The position numbers and the translations under genes were made by a program. From NCBI GenBank assembly GCA_002708845.1, contig PAPI01000032.1:1-64000 (forward strand): a stretch of DNA of 64,000 nt, in the 5' to 3' direction. Below the pieces are notes generated by a model, which did not search any database, was not told the DNA's origin, and saw only the letters and a program-made list of their open reading frames with translations. The DNA is from Leeuwenhoekiella sp. (lineage in GTDB: Bacteria; Bacteroidota; Bacteroidia; Flavobacteriales; Flavobacteriaceae). Shown piece after piece: positions 47,182-56,205 of the stretch; the stretch's first letter is position 1, and each line of letters begins with the position of its first letter.

Positions 47182-47744
47182 ATAGATGATTTAAGCATTT
47201 AAAATATGCTTTAATAAATTAAAAATCAATTGTTTACCGAAATTGAATTATTTTAATAACTTGGTCTTTCTCTATTATAAACTATCTCTTCAGAAGTCGT
47301 TGCTAGTCGCTTTTTTTGTCAGAGCGTATAAAATTTTCGAAAAGTATTAACCACACTGAAAACTTGGTTTTCACTTACTGAGCAATGATAAAACATAGCT
47401 CAATCGAAATGAAGAGTACAGTAACTAAGATTGAAATCAATCCTAATTAAAGATTAAGTCTGCACAAATTGCATCCAAGACTAGTAATATCTCAGTCACT
47501 TTTATTAATGAAATGTGCTAATTGGTTATATCCAAAAACAAAATTCTTATTTCAAATTTTCCTTTATTGCCGAATGCAGTAAAGTATTCTGAATAAAATT
47601 AAGACCAAGTCTTAGGAAAACAAACTACGATATTTGACCGAAATACTTGTTTTACCATCTTGTTGTATATAACCCGTTGATATTTAGACACTACCTCTAA
47701 GAATTTCGATATTAGATACAAAGTAGGTCAAATACACGGTATAC
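47182..47744. other. AT-rich gap within the exopolysaccharide cluster, no gene seen
   Basis: No protein frame is supportable here on either strand. One small inverted repeat, AAGCAT (47193-47198) and ATGCTT (47206-47211), lies just upstream of wzx. The region marks the change from GC-balanced sugar-nucleotide genes (48-51.5 kb) to the AT-rich transferase block, so it may be a recombination boundary or hold an internal promoter. Confidence 0.5.
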
Positions 47745-48863
47745 CTAAAACAGATACCAGTGATACGCCTGCTTCAATCCTTCAGTCAGGTCTACTTGAT
47801 GCTTCCAGCCTAACGCATTCAGTTTGGAAACATCTGTAAGCTTTTTCATAGTGCCGTCGGGTTTGTCAGCATTGAAATACAATTCCCCTCCAAAGCCAAT
47901 AGTCTGTTTTATTAAAGAGGCGAGATCCTTAATAGAGAGATCTTCACCGGTACCGATATTGATATGGGTATTGCGAATCTCTGGCTGCTCTCCCTCGGCT
48001 GCGATCGGTGTAACATCTTTAAAGTCTCGGTTTTCCATTATAAAGACACAGGCGTCAGCCATATCTTCACTCCAGAGAAACTCCCGCATAGGTTTACCAC
48101 TGCCCCAGATTTCAACCTTTACCTGGGGTAAAGAGTCGGCAGTTTCAGCAGGCAGTGCGCATTGTATTCCATATTTAGATAAGATGCTAAGAATCTCACG
48201 TTCTGAAGCACTACCGTCAACCCCCTCAATAGGAAGTTTATTAAGATCAGCCCTCAGGGCTTCCCAATTGTTTTGCTCCAAATTTTTCCCCAGGTGCATC
48301 TTTCGAATCAATGCCGGTAATACATGGGATTTTTCGAGATCAAAATTATCATTGGGTCCATACAGATTGGTAGGCATCACCGAGATAAAATTGGTCCCGT
48401 ATTGCAGATTATAGCTTTCACACATCTTGATCCCGGCAATCTTGGCGATGGCATAGGGCTCATTGGTATATTCAAGCACATCTGTAAGCAGGTATTCCTC
48501 TTTCATCGGCTGTGGGCAGTTTTTGGGGTAAATACAGGTACTGCCCAAAAACAACAGCTTCTCCACGCCGTGTAAATAAGCCTGATGAATCACATTATTT
48601 TGAATCATCAGGTTCTCGTAGATAAAATCAGCCCGATAAGTATTGTTGGCGACTATCCCGCCCACTTTTGCCGCCGCCAGAAATACATACTCTGGCTTTT
48701 CGGCTTCAAAAAACGCAGCCACCTGAACTGCTTCCCGCAAATCCAACTCACTACTCGTACGATACACCAGATTGGTATAGCCCTGCTCCTGCAGATTTTT
48801 TACAATAGCTGAACCCACCAACCCGCGATGTCCCGCTACATATATTTTTGAATCTTTATTCAT
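47745..48863 (-). CDS. fcl: GDP-L-fucose synthase
   Basis: Bifunctional epimerase-reductase that makes GDP-L-fucose from GDP-4-keto-6-deoxy-mannose. The NADP motif GHRGLVGSAI is near the N-terminus, GSTCIYPKNCPQPMKEE is a strong signature, and the catalytic YxxxK is in YAIAKIAG. I start at 48863 (MNKDSKIYVAG), because the longer frame begins in non-conserved sequence; that gives 372 aa. An insert of about 45 residues (around ADLNKLPIEGVDGS) is longer than in Enterobacteria. A dispersed repeat separates it from gmd upstream. Confidence 0.92.
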   Translation of the reverse strand: MNKDSKIYVAGHRGLVGSAIVKNLQEQGYTNLVYRTSSELDLREAVQVAAFFEAEKPEYVFLAAAKVGGIVANNTYRADFIYENLMIQNNVIHQAYLHGVEKLLFLGSTCIYPKNCPQPMKEEYLLTDVLEYTNEPYAIAKIAGIKMCESYNLQYGTNFISVMPTNLYGPNDNFDLEKSHVLPALIRKMHLGKNLEQNNWEALRADLNKLPIEGVDGSASEREILSILSKYGIQCALPAETADSLPQVKVEIWGSGKPMREFLWSEDMADACVFIMENRDFKDVTPIAAEGEQPEIRNTHINIGTGEDLSIKDLASLIKQTIGFGGELYFNADKPDGTMKKLTDVSKLNALGWKHQVDLTEGLKQAYHWYLF

Positions 48864-48924
48864 AGTTTTTGAAATATCCCCAACCTCATATATTCTATAA
48901 TTCCAAGACAATTTGTTACTCAAG

Positions 48925-48967
48925 TTAACACCCTTCCCACCCCCAAGAGAAGGGCCGGGGGATGAGG
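48925..48967. repeat. Short dispersed repeat between gmd and fcl
   Basis: The wording CACCCTTCCCACCCC, then AGAGAAGGGCCGGGGGATGA matches in style the palindromic repeat at 27687-27716 (GGAAGGGCCGGGGATGGATG). It fills the gap between two otherwise linked genes and has no coding content. Confidence 0.55.
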
Positions 48968-50080
48968 TTACTCGAAGTAATTCAAAATACGATACCCGCC
49001 ATCCTTCAGATACTGATCTTTCTTCATCAGTTTTAGATCGCTTTGCATCATATCGTTGACCAGGTCTTTCAGATCATATTCGGGTACCCATCCCAGTTTT
49101 TCTTTGGCTTTTGTCGCATCTCCTATCAACAGGTCAACTTCAGTAGGCCTAAAGTATTTAGGATCAACCGCTAATACTTCTTTCCCGATTTCCAGTTGAT
49201 ATTCAGGATTCGTACAGGCTTTTACATAGCCTTTTTCATCAACCCCCTCTCCCTTAAACTCCAGCTCAATCCCGGCGTGACCAAAGGCCATACGTACAAA
49301 CTCGCGTACCGGTGTGGTTTTATTGGTAGCAATCACCCAGTCTTCAGCCTCTTCGGCCTGCAAGATCATCCACATCATCCGCACATAATCCTTGGCATGC
49401 CCCCAATCGCGTTTAGCGTCCAGATTCCCCAGATACAATTTATCCTGCAATCCCAAAGCGATTCGCGAAGCGGCACGGGTAATCTTACGGGTTACAAAAG
49501 TCTCCCCGCGTATGGGTGATTCATGATTAAACAAAATCCCGTTGCAGGCATACATTCCATAAGCTTCGCGGTAATTAACCGTAATCCAATAGGCATACAT
49601 CTTGGCCACCGCATAAGGTGAACGCGGGTAAAAGGGAGTGGTCTCCGTTTGAGGCACTTCCTGCACCTTCCCGTACAATTCGGAAGTAGATGCCTGATAG
49701 ATACGGGTTTTATTTCCCAAACCCAGCAAACGTACGGCATCGAGTATACGTAAAGTACCCAGACCATCCGCATTCCCGGTATATTCGGGCACTTCAAAAG
49801 ACACCTGCACATGACTCATCGCGGCCAGATTGTAGATCTCATCGGGTTGAATTTCCTGAATCAGGCGAATCAGGTTTGTACTGTCCGTCATATCCCCGTA
49901 ATGCAAAATAAAATTACGATGCTCTACATGAGGATCCTGGTACAAATGATCAATACGATCAGTATTAAACAGGCTTGAGCGGCGCTTCAGCCCGTGTACT
50001 TCATAGCCTTTCTTCAATAAAAACTCACTTAGGTAAGCCCCGTCCTGCCCGGTAACCCCGGTGATTAATGCTACTTTCAT
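48968..50080 (-). CDS. gmd: GDP-mannose 4,6-dehydratase
   Basis: First step from GDP-mannose to GDP-fucose. The NADP motif [15 protein letters not shown] is at about 7-21, followed by [57 protein letters not shown] and the YxxxK of [30 protein letters not shown] is diagnostic. Length 370 aa is typical. It lies upstream of fcl in the same direction, so GDP-fucose supply is encoded as a pair. Confidence 0.95.
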   Translation of the reverse strand: MKVALITGVTGQDGAYLSEFLLKKGYEVHGLKRRSSLFNTDRIDHLYQDPHVEHRNFILHYGDMTDSTNLIRLIQEIQPDEIYNLAAMSHVQVSFEVPEYTGNADGLGTLRILDAVRLLGLGNKTRIYQASTSELYGKVQEVPQTETTPFYPRSPYAVAKMYAYWITVNYREAYGMYACNGILFNHESPIRGETFVTRKITRAASRIALGLQDKLYLGNLDAKRDWGHAKDYVRMMWMILQAEEAEDWVIATNKTTPVREFVRMAFGHAGIELEFKGEGVDEKGYVKACTNPEYQLEIGKEVLAVDPKYFRPTEVDLLIGDATKAKEKLGWVPEYDLKDLVNDMMQSDLKLMKKDQYLKDGGYRILNYFE

Positions 50081-50108
50081 AATGTGGTATTAGTATTCCG
50101 TATAAAAA

Positions 50109-51506
50109 TTAAGAGCCTATGGCGTAAAATTCAAAACCTTTAGCCTTCAGCGTTTCTTTATCCAAGAGACGACGCCCGTCAAATAAAAAGGCCGGCTTCA
50201 GCATGTCCTTGTAGATTTGATCCCAGTCCAGGCTTACAAATTCATCCCATTCGGTCATAATCGCGACCGCGTGGGCTTCATCAGTAGCTTCATAGGCGGT
50301 ATTCACTACAGTAATAAGCTCCCGGTTTTCGGCTTCAGAGCGCGTACCCAGATAATCCAGGTCGGCCAGGATCTGTTCTTTGCTCACCTTGGGATCATAT
50401 ACCACCACCTCAGCCCGCTCATTCAGCAGATAGTCGGCTACATAAATAGCAGCCGATTCCCGGGTATCATTGGTATCCTTTTTAAAGGCCCAGCCCAGCA
50501 TCGCGATTTTTTTCCCGCTTACCGTATTATATAAGGTACGTACGATGTTTTCGGCAAAACGCCTCTTTTGATGATCATTCATAATAATCACCTGCTCCCA
50601 GTAATCTGCCACTTCTTTTAAACCAAAGGACTGCGCGATATAAACCAGGTTTAAAATATCCTTTTGAAAGCAGGAACCCCCAAAACCTACCGAGGCCTTT
50701 AAAAATTTAGGCCCTATTCGACTATCCTGTCCTATAGCTTTCGATACCTCATTCACATCAGCTCCGGTCTTTTCACACAATTCAGAAAGCGCGTTGATCG
50801 ATGACACCCGCTGTGCCAAAAACGCATTTGCGGTCAATTTAGAAAGCTCTGAGGACCACACATTGGTGGTAAGTATATGCTCCTGAGGCACCCAGTGTGC
50901 ATACACATCAACCAAAGCCTGCATCGCCGCTTTTCCTTCTTCGGTATCCGGGTCTCCCCCAATTAATACCCGGTCTGGCGCGTGTAGATCTTCCACCGCG
51001 GTACCTTCTGCCAGGAACTCCGGATTGGAAAGTATTTGAAACTTCACCCCATTTCCGGTATTTTCAAGTATGCTTTTTAAGGCTTCAGCCGTACGTACCG
51101 GCAGGGTCGATTTCTCCACCACAATTTTATCAGTGGTAGATACCCGCGCGATTTGCCGTGCACAAAGCTCAATCCATTTCAAATCGGCCGCCATGCCTTT
51201 CCCAATCCCGTAGGTCTTGGTAGGCGTGTTTACCGAAATAAAAACCATATCCGCTTCGGCGATCGCCTCATCCACTTCCGTAGAAAAAAACAGGTTACGC
51301 CCCCGGGCTTCACCCACCACGGCATCAAGCCCCGGTTCATAAACCGGCAGCTTCGAAAGGTCTGCATCATTCCACGCAGCAATTCGCTTTTCATTAATAT
51401 CTACTACCGTTACTTTAATTCCGGGTGCCTTTTGGGCGATTACCGCCATAGTAGGCCCACCTACATAACCTGCCCCGATACAACAGATGTTTTTTACTTG
51501 TGTCAT
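50109..51506 (-). CDS. ugd: UDP-glucose 6-dehydrogenase
   Basis: Oxidises UDP-glucose to UDP-glucuronic acid with NAD. The Rossmann motif [16 protein letters not shown] resembles the animal and plant type enzyme. Catalytic Cys is in [16 protein letters not shown], and [12 protein letters not shown] and [13 protein letters not shown] are further marks. I start at 51506 ([13 protein letters not shown]), giving 465 aa, the usual length; the longer frame adds 22 residues without family character. It follows the upxY-like gene after a 133-base gap with a hairpin. Product feeds both glucuronate addition and the Uxs reaction. Confidence 0.93.
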   Translation of the reverse strand: MTQVKNICCIGAGYVGGPTMAVIAQKAPGIKVTVVDINEKRIAAWNDADLSKLPVYEPGLDAVVGEARGRNLFFSTEVDEAIAEADMVFISVNTPTKTYGIGKGMAADLKWIELCARQIARVSTTDKIVVEKSTLPVRTAEALKSILENTGNGVKFQILSNPEFLAEGTAVEDLHAPDRVLIGGDPDTEEGKAAMQALVDVYAHWVPQEHILTTNVWSSELSKLTANAFLAQRVSSINALSELCEKTGADVNEVSKAIGQDSRIGPKFLKASVGFGGSCFQKDILNLVYIAQSFGLKEVADYWEQVIIMNDHQKRRFAENIVRTLYNTVSGKKIAMLGWAFKKDTNDTRESAAIYVADYLLNERAEVVVYDPKVSKEQILADLDYLGTRSEAENRELITVVNTAYEATDEAHAVAIMTEWDEFVSLDWDQIYKDMLKPAFLFDGRRLLDKETLKAKGFEFYAIGS

Positions 51507-51599
51507 GAGTTTAAAAATTAAATCCTTTAAAAATAGCCAATTTTTACCATGGCTTCGCCTCGTGAGTCCCATTTAGAGTCCCACCGGGGTAAAATAAAT

Positions 51600-51623
51600 A
51601 CCGGAGCCTGTACAGGTTCCGGT
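51600..51623. terminator. Hairpin between upxY-like gene and ugd
   Basis: Arms ACCGGA-G-CCTG and CAGG-T-TCCGGT pair almost perfectly (one G-U; short loop), 17 bases after the upxY-like stop. In minus-strand sense it is followed by a T-rich ATTTATTTT run. It looks like an intrinsic terminator that must be read through to reach the sugar genes. Confidence 0.6.
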
Positions 51624-51639
51624 TATATAGAAACAGCCT

Positions 51640-52116
51640 TTAAGACACCAGGTCCCGGTAGCTGGCCTCGACGATAACGCCAAGATTTTTTAAAAGCAAA
51701 CGCACCTTACGTGTGCCCGTCTGATCAATAATACCGCTTTGCCCCTTAAACACTCCGCTTTTAATCTCCACCCGATCTCCGGGATTAAATTGCTGCACCT
51801 GCACCTCTGCTACCCGCTCATCAGCCAGCCAGTTTTTAACGGTCTCCAGCTCCTCGTCCCGTACGATTGCCGGCTTACCCAGCCAAAATAAATACCGCAC
51901 CACACTATGCACCGCAAACACCTGTTGCCGCTGGCTTTCCTCAAGACGTACAAACACATAGGATTTAAATAACGGCACTTTAACTTTCTTCTTGCGATCG
52001 CTCCACTGCCTTACTTCGGTCTTTGTGGGACAAAACACTTCAAGCCCCATCCGCTCCAAAGCCGAAGCGGTTTTTTTTTCAGTTTGCGACTTCACGTAGA
52101 GTACGTACCAGTTCAT
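51640..52116 (-). CDS. NusG-like transcription antiterminator (UpxY/RfaH type)
   Basis: NusG paralogue of 158 aa, expected to travel with RNA polymerase and allow full-length transcription of the exopolysaccharide operon. The NGN domain spans about 1-100 (NWYVLYVKSQTEKK, LFKSYVFVRLEES), and the KOW motif PGDRVEIKSGVFKGQSGII is near 110-128. It is first in the minus-strand cluster, the position held by UpxY genes in Bacteroides capsule loci. Downstream of its stop is a terminator-like hairpin, an obvious target for such a factor. Confidence 0.88.
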   Translation of the reverse strand: MNWYVLYVKSQTEKKTASALERMGLEVFCPTKTEVRQWSDRKKKVKVPLFKSYVFVRLEESQRQQVFAVHSVVRYLFWLGKPAIVRDEELETVKNWLADERVAEVQVQQFNPGDRVEIKSGVFKGQSGIIDQTGTRKVRLLLKNLGVIVEASYRDLVS

Positions 52117-52534
52117 TGAAATTCGGCGCTTTACAACCAGGCTTTACTGCTTAGTCTTTAACATTTCGGAAAGGCGAAAATAAGTAAAAACAGGCTCTAA
52201 ACAAGGGTAAAATAACATTAAATTTCCTGATGAAGTCAAATAAACGCAAACGACAAAACCGCGAAAACGTTTGAATATCAGCGCCTAAACCTCAAATAAT
52301 AGTTTAGCGCATTGAACCCTAGTCAACTACATTGCTATAACCTATAGCTTTATAAGTTTAACAAATAACGACTTTCCAAATTCTTAAATTTTAAGATAAA
52401 AAAAAACGGAACCATATGCCTCTGTTTAGCGCGCGAGGGTAGTAGTGGCACCTGAATTTCAAAAGCGCTGTTAACGATAAAGAATTACGCCTAAATTAAA
52501 CCCTCGATTCTCGCTGTGTTAGGGTGCGATTAAA
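52117..52534. other. Upstream region of the exopolysaccharide cluster
   Basis: No gene seen in 418 bases. This must hold the promoter for the upxY-like gene, but no convincing TTTG/TAnnTTTG pair was found. The left part is AT-rich and the right part passes into the repeat mosaic. Confidence 0.5.
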
Positions 52535-53100
52535 GCGCACGCATAAAAAGCACAGAACCCCCGAAGAAAATCTGGGGACTTATTGCGGTTTTGCCCGATA
52601 AGGCAAAAAACCTCCTAAATGTGCCTGAGTCAATAGTGGCTACAGAACCGCAATAGCGATAGGCACATGCAAGTTGACCAATTAAAAACCATAAAAACGA
52701 CAGAATCAAAAGCGTCTTTTCTTTTCGGCATCTGACGACCCCAGGGAAAGGAATGTACTGTTCCGAGAGAACTTTTAAGCATTCAAACGACGAAAGAGTC
52801 TCCTGGTAAACCGACGCCAGGAGATTCACGAGCTCCAAAACAAATAAACAACAGCGAGATAAACCGACGCCAGGAGATTCACGAGCTCCAAAACCAATAA
52901 GCAATAGCGAGCTAAAGAAAAGGAAAGAAGATGCTATAGAACCCTTAATTTCTATTCTCCTTCCCTTTCTTTTGTAAAGTAAGCCGTTTCTTAGACAAGA
53001 ACTAAAAATACTATTCTTATGTACTCCCTCGGTTCAGAATAGCCGCTAGGACAGAGCGTTAAGAAAAGGTCTGGTAGACCTTTTTAGCGAATGAGCCAGG
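52535..53100. repeat. Repeat mosaic block 1
   Basis: This block contains, in order: a module-A type hairpin TTTTGCC/GGCAAAA (52589-52608); two exact-length tandem 53-nt module-B copies (52808-52860 and 52861-52913); an 85-base segment (CTTTCTTTTGTAAAGTAAGC to GGTTCAGAATAGCCGCT) also found at 56118-56203; and a covarying hairpin AAAAGGTCT/AGACCTTTT (53064-53084). Long open frames here are accidental. Confidence 0.75.
53053..53099 (+). repeat. Covarying hairpin repeat, copy 1
   Basis: Conserved flanks AGAGCGTTAA and TAGCGAATGAGCCAG enclose a 9-bp hairpin AAAAGGTCT-GGT-AGACCTTTT. An inverted copy with different stem bases but the same flanks and loop lies at 53640-53686. Confidence 0.75.
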
Positions 53101-53168
53101 TGGCGCATAGGCTTCAAGATCGCATCATTTTCTGGCATTCTCTTATTTACTTTTAAAATAGCAAATGC

Positions 53169-53463
53169 AGCGACGCGGAGCTGACAAGGCGGTTTTCACC
53201 CGTAAAATGGCTGTTGAGTCAAGCACTCTCCTCGCTAAAGGACTAAATTAGTATCCAGGACCAGTTTAAGAAGTTTTGATCTCGACCATCGAGCGAAAAA
53301 TTCCGAAGCGAGGGGCTCTTTTCTTTTCTGCATCCGACGACCGCAGGGAGAGGAATACACTGATCCGAGAGAACCTTTAAGCATTCAAACGACGTAGGTT
53401 TCTCCTGAGCAAACCGACGCCAGGAAATTCACGAGCTCCAAAACCAATAAGCAACAGCGAGAT
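53169..53463 (+). repeat. Repeat mosaic block 2 (long module A plus module B)
   Basis: Module A begins at 53169 with AGCGACGCGGAGCTGAC. Its hairpin loop contains a 92-base insert (53201-53292), and it continues into GCGAAAAATTCC and the CTCTTTTCTTTT tail. Module B follows at 53411-53463. The same arrangement, with the same 92-base insert length, occurs at 55773-56067. Confidence 0.8.
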
Positions 53464-53504
53464 ATATAAGAATAATTAAAACTATAACTCCCAACCTTAG
53501 TCCC

Positions 53505-53530
53505 TTTCTTTTGTCTTGATACAAAAGAAA
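53505..53530. repeat. Perfect 10-bp hairpin TTTCTTTTGT/ACAAAAGAAA
   Basis: Arms TTTCTTTTGT (53505-53514) and ACAAAAGAAA (53521-53530) surround CTTGAT. It is similar in design to the TTTTCTTTG/CAAAGAAAA hairpin at 82-105 and may be another member of the same dispersed family or an orphan terminator. Confidence 0.6.
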
Positions 53531-53639
53531 CAACACGTCTGGTCAGCCGGGCAGGAAAATCAAGGCTCACAAGACGGTATCTAAATTTATTGTTCGCTGC
53601 ACTGCATTGTTTCTAGCTAAAATAGCCCAACGCGGCAAG

Positions 53640-53686
53640 CTGGCTCATTCGCTAGAATAGTCCACCGGACTATTCTTTAACGCTCT
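53640..53686 (-). repeat. Covarying hairpin repeat, copy 2 (inverted)
   Basis: In minus-strand sense the flanks AGAGCGTTAA and TAGCGAATGAGCCAG match copy 1, but the stem is GAATAGTCC-GGT-GGACTATTC. Pairing is perfect (9 bp) although most stem positions differ from copy 1. Confidence 0.75.
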
Positions 53687-53849
53687 GCCCTACGATACCT
53701 TCTTGTAGGCCGTCTTCTGCATTAGAACTAAGAACTTTATCCTTTAGCCTTCTTATTCTTCAGTATAGCAAATTACTTCCCCTGAAATCATTTAACCTAA
53801 AAGATCAAACGAATTGGTGTTATTTGGAGAATGTAAAAACCGGCATATA

Positions 53850-54052
53850 GAAAAGATCTCGTAAAATTTGAGGTGAAGGCTTCGTAAAATTTTCTGCTGT
53901 CTGACCCGCAGGGGAGTTCAGAAAATTTAGAAGCCGAACGATAAATTTAGAGATCGTTTCTTAAGCCTAGACTTTTTTGGTTCTTTTTTGGGCGATGCAA
54001 ACCGACGATAGGAGGTTCACAAGCTCCAAAACCAATAAGTGACAGCGAGCTA
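53850..54052. repeat. Repeat mosaic block 3 (diverged 190-nt repeat plus module B)
   Basis: The first 150 bases are a diverged inverted relative of 10200-10400. A module-B copy (AAACCGACGATAGGAGGTTC onward) follows at 53999-54051 and ends 85 bases from the peptidase gene. Confidence 0.6.
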
Positions 54053-54136
54053 AAAAAGAACAGGACAAACTTTAGAACCTATAACCTCCGTCTCACCCCT
54101 TCTTCTCCTGTAAAGCAACGCCTTTAAAAAATGGAA

Positions 54137-55582
54137 TTAAAAATAAGCTTTTAAAAACGCCAGTGCATTGAGTCCCATAATACGATCTACAATAGCCCCG
54201 GCATCTAATTTGTTGAAGTCATGTTTAATTCGATCTTTTAGGAGATAGTTGTAAGCATGACGTTCCAAAAAATCACTCAGATAAGGGAGTTCTTCCGCAG
54301 TCCAGAACGCGTTTAACGGATCTATAATCCCATCGTAGTCTGAACCTATCGCCATACAATCCCAGGCAAATAGTCCTTCAGCGTCTAAGACTTCCAGAAT
54401 ATGTTGAATCTGGTTCCAAAGCAGTTCAGAGCGATAATGCATAATTTTATGACGGCGCGTGGCGTGACGGGTGGTTTTCAGGGTTTGTTCACTCGCAACC
54501 CTGCGCTCATCAAGTTGTAAACCAAGTATACCTCCGCTGCGTGCGATCATAACGAGCTCTTCATCATAAAAATTAATAGAAGTAGCCTGTAGTTTTTGGG
54601 CAGTCTCCGGATGCTGCATAACAGGCTCCTTTGGAGATTTAAGTCCGTTTGCAGCTCCATGACTTACGATAATCGGCAACTCGCCGTGGTTGTATTCAGA
54701 ATCGAGGTAGGTATAATATTCATAACGCGCCTTTACACTCATATGCTTGACGTCAATTAAAATGGACCTGCCCGCTTGTGGATCAAGCAGCAACTTCATC
54801 ACTTCCCGGCCTAAGGGGGTAAACCCCAAACCCAAACCAAAGCTTTGATCCGCCTGTTTTTTAATAAGTCCGCTAAAGCTTTCTTCGTGTCCGCAGAGGT
54901 GATTCCAGAAGTGATGCGCCATCGTTACAAAAAGGGGAGGGTGTTCCCAGTTTTTGAGGGTTTTCAGATTTTGAAGCACCTCCTGCCTGTCGGGATCGGA
55001 AGACAAACCGGTATTCAGCACGTGCATACCTTCAATCGTGAGAATCACACAAATACTAATGATACCATCCTGTTCCTCTTCGGCTTTGATAATCTCAATC
55101 TCGTTATACGAATTAACGATGCGATACCTAAACTTACCCTCCTTCAGTTTGATAACTTTTCCGTCCAGTTGTTTATAAAACGCATATTCAGCCTCGAGAT
55201 CCTTAAAATATTCGGTAAAGCCCTGTATATGATCTATACGCTTCTTACCCAGACCCGTTGCGAAGTTGGCTGCAAGATCAAGCAGCAGCTCGTTGTTGAC
55301 TTTATTGCGTACAAACCACTTTTCCATGGGGTAAAGCGAAACACAGACCACACCTACTCCACCGTACGACATAGCAGTAAAGTTAGCCTGTGAAAACTTC
55401 GTAAGGCCGGTTAAGTAATTGAGTACTTTATCAAATACCGAAGGCGGATCGTAATGCCAGATTGAATGTTTAGAACTCCGTCGGGCTGTATTTTTACCTG
55501 CCGGTTTAGTATTAAAACTTTTACCAAAAGGTTTCAGTGCCGGATGACAATGCAAATCGACGTAAAAATGAGAAGTATTCAT
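54137..55582 (-). CDS. Peptidase M19-like (membrane dipeptidase family) amidohydrolase
   Basis: Zinc-dependent hydrolase of the amidohydrolase fold. The N-terminal metal motif DLHCHPALKPFG (Asp9, His11, His13) and later DVKHMS, VSHGAANG and AIGSDYDG match family M19, whose best-known members cleave dipeptides. At 481 aa it is longer than usual (about 350-420) and it lacks a signal peptide, so the substrate may be cytoplasmic and different. The gene stands alone between two blocks of direct repeats, with no operon partner. Confidence 0.75.
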   Translation of the reverse strand: MNTSHFYVDLHCHPALKPFGKSFNTKPAGKNTARRSSKHSIWHYDPPSVFDKVLNYLTGLTKFSQANFTAMSYGGVGVVCVSLYPMEKWFVRNKVNNELLLDLAANFATGLGKKRIDHIQGFTEYFKDLEAEYAFYKQLDGKVIKLKEGKFRYRIVNSYNEIEIIKAEEEQDGIISICVILTIEGMHVLNTGLSSDPDRQEVLQNLKTLKNWEHPPLFVTMAHHFWNHLCGHEESFSGLIKKQADQSFGLGLGFTPLGREVMKLLLDPQAGRSILIDVKHMSVKARYEYYTYLDSEYNHGELPIIVSHGAANGLKSPKEPVMQHPETAQKLQATSINFYDEELVMIARSGGILGLQLDERRVASEQTLKTTRHATRRHKIMHYRSELLWNQIQHILEVLDAEGLFAWDCMAIGSDYDGIIDPLNAFWTAEELPYLSDFLERHAYNYLLKDRIKHDFNKLDAGAIVDRIMGLNALAFLKAYF

Positions 55583-55749
55583 AACTTGAGTTTAGATGTA
55601 CTCAGGGGTCATAAATGATAAAGGGATGGTAAGATAAGTATTTATACTGAAAGTCAGTTACTTAAAATAGCCTCGAAATAGCAAACCAGCCCAAAATACG
55701 CAACCAAAAGCTTAACAAAGCTCAATCCCTTGCTTCAGAATGGCCGAAG

Positions 55750-56205
55750 AAGCTCCGAGATTCAGGAGCGACAGCGACGCCGAGCTGACAAGGCGGTTTT
55801 CGCCTGTAAAATGGGTGTTGAGTCAAGCACTCTCCTCGCTAAAGGACTAAATTATAATTCAGGACCAGTTTAAGAAGTTTTGATCTTGATCATCGAGCGA
55901 AAAATTCCGAAGCGAGGGGCTCTTTTCTTTTCTGCATCCTACGACCGTAGGGAGCCAAATGCACTGTCACGAAACATTCTTTAATGATTTAAACGACCTA
56001 AGAGTCTCTTAAGCAAACCGACGAAAGGAGGTTCACGAGCTCCAAAACCAATAAGCAACAGCGAGTTAAAGAAAAAGGAAAGAAGATCTTATAGAAACCT
56101 TAATTTCTATTCTCTTTCCCTTCTTTTGTAAAGTAAGCCGTTTCTGAAACCAGAACTAAAAATACCATTCTTTAGTACTCCCTCGGTTCAGAATAGCCGC
56201 TGGAA
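55750..56205 (+). repeat. Repeat mosaic block 4 (long module A, module B, 85-nt tail)
   Basis: A GCTCC...GGAGC hairpin precedes module A with arms TTTTCGC (55797-55803) and GCGAAAA (55897-55903), a 92-base insert between them, the CTCTTTTCTTTTCTGCATCC tail, module B at 56015-56067, and the 85-base segment ending TTCAGAATAGCCGCTGG. It is a direct repeat of blocks 1 and 2 on the other side of the peptidase gene. Confidence 0.8.

Noticed and set aside
52530-52904. 124-aa minus-strand frame
   Set aside because: It runs through hairpins and two tandem 53-base repeats; since the unit is not a multiple of three the copies are read in different frames, so coding is not conserved.
52808-52913. Possible CRISPR array (tandem 53-base repeats)
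   Set aside because: Copies are directly adjacent without unique spacers, and no cas genes are present.
53385-53570. 61-aa minus-strand frame with words like LVLELVNFLASV
   Set aside because: Same repeat as above read by chance; it resembles the neighbouring frame only because the DNA is repeated.
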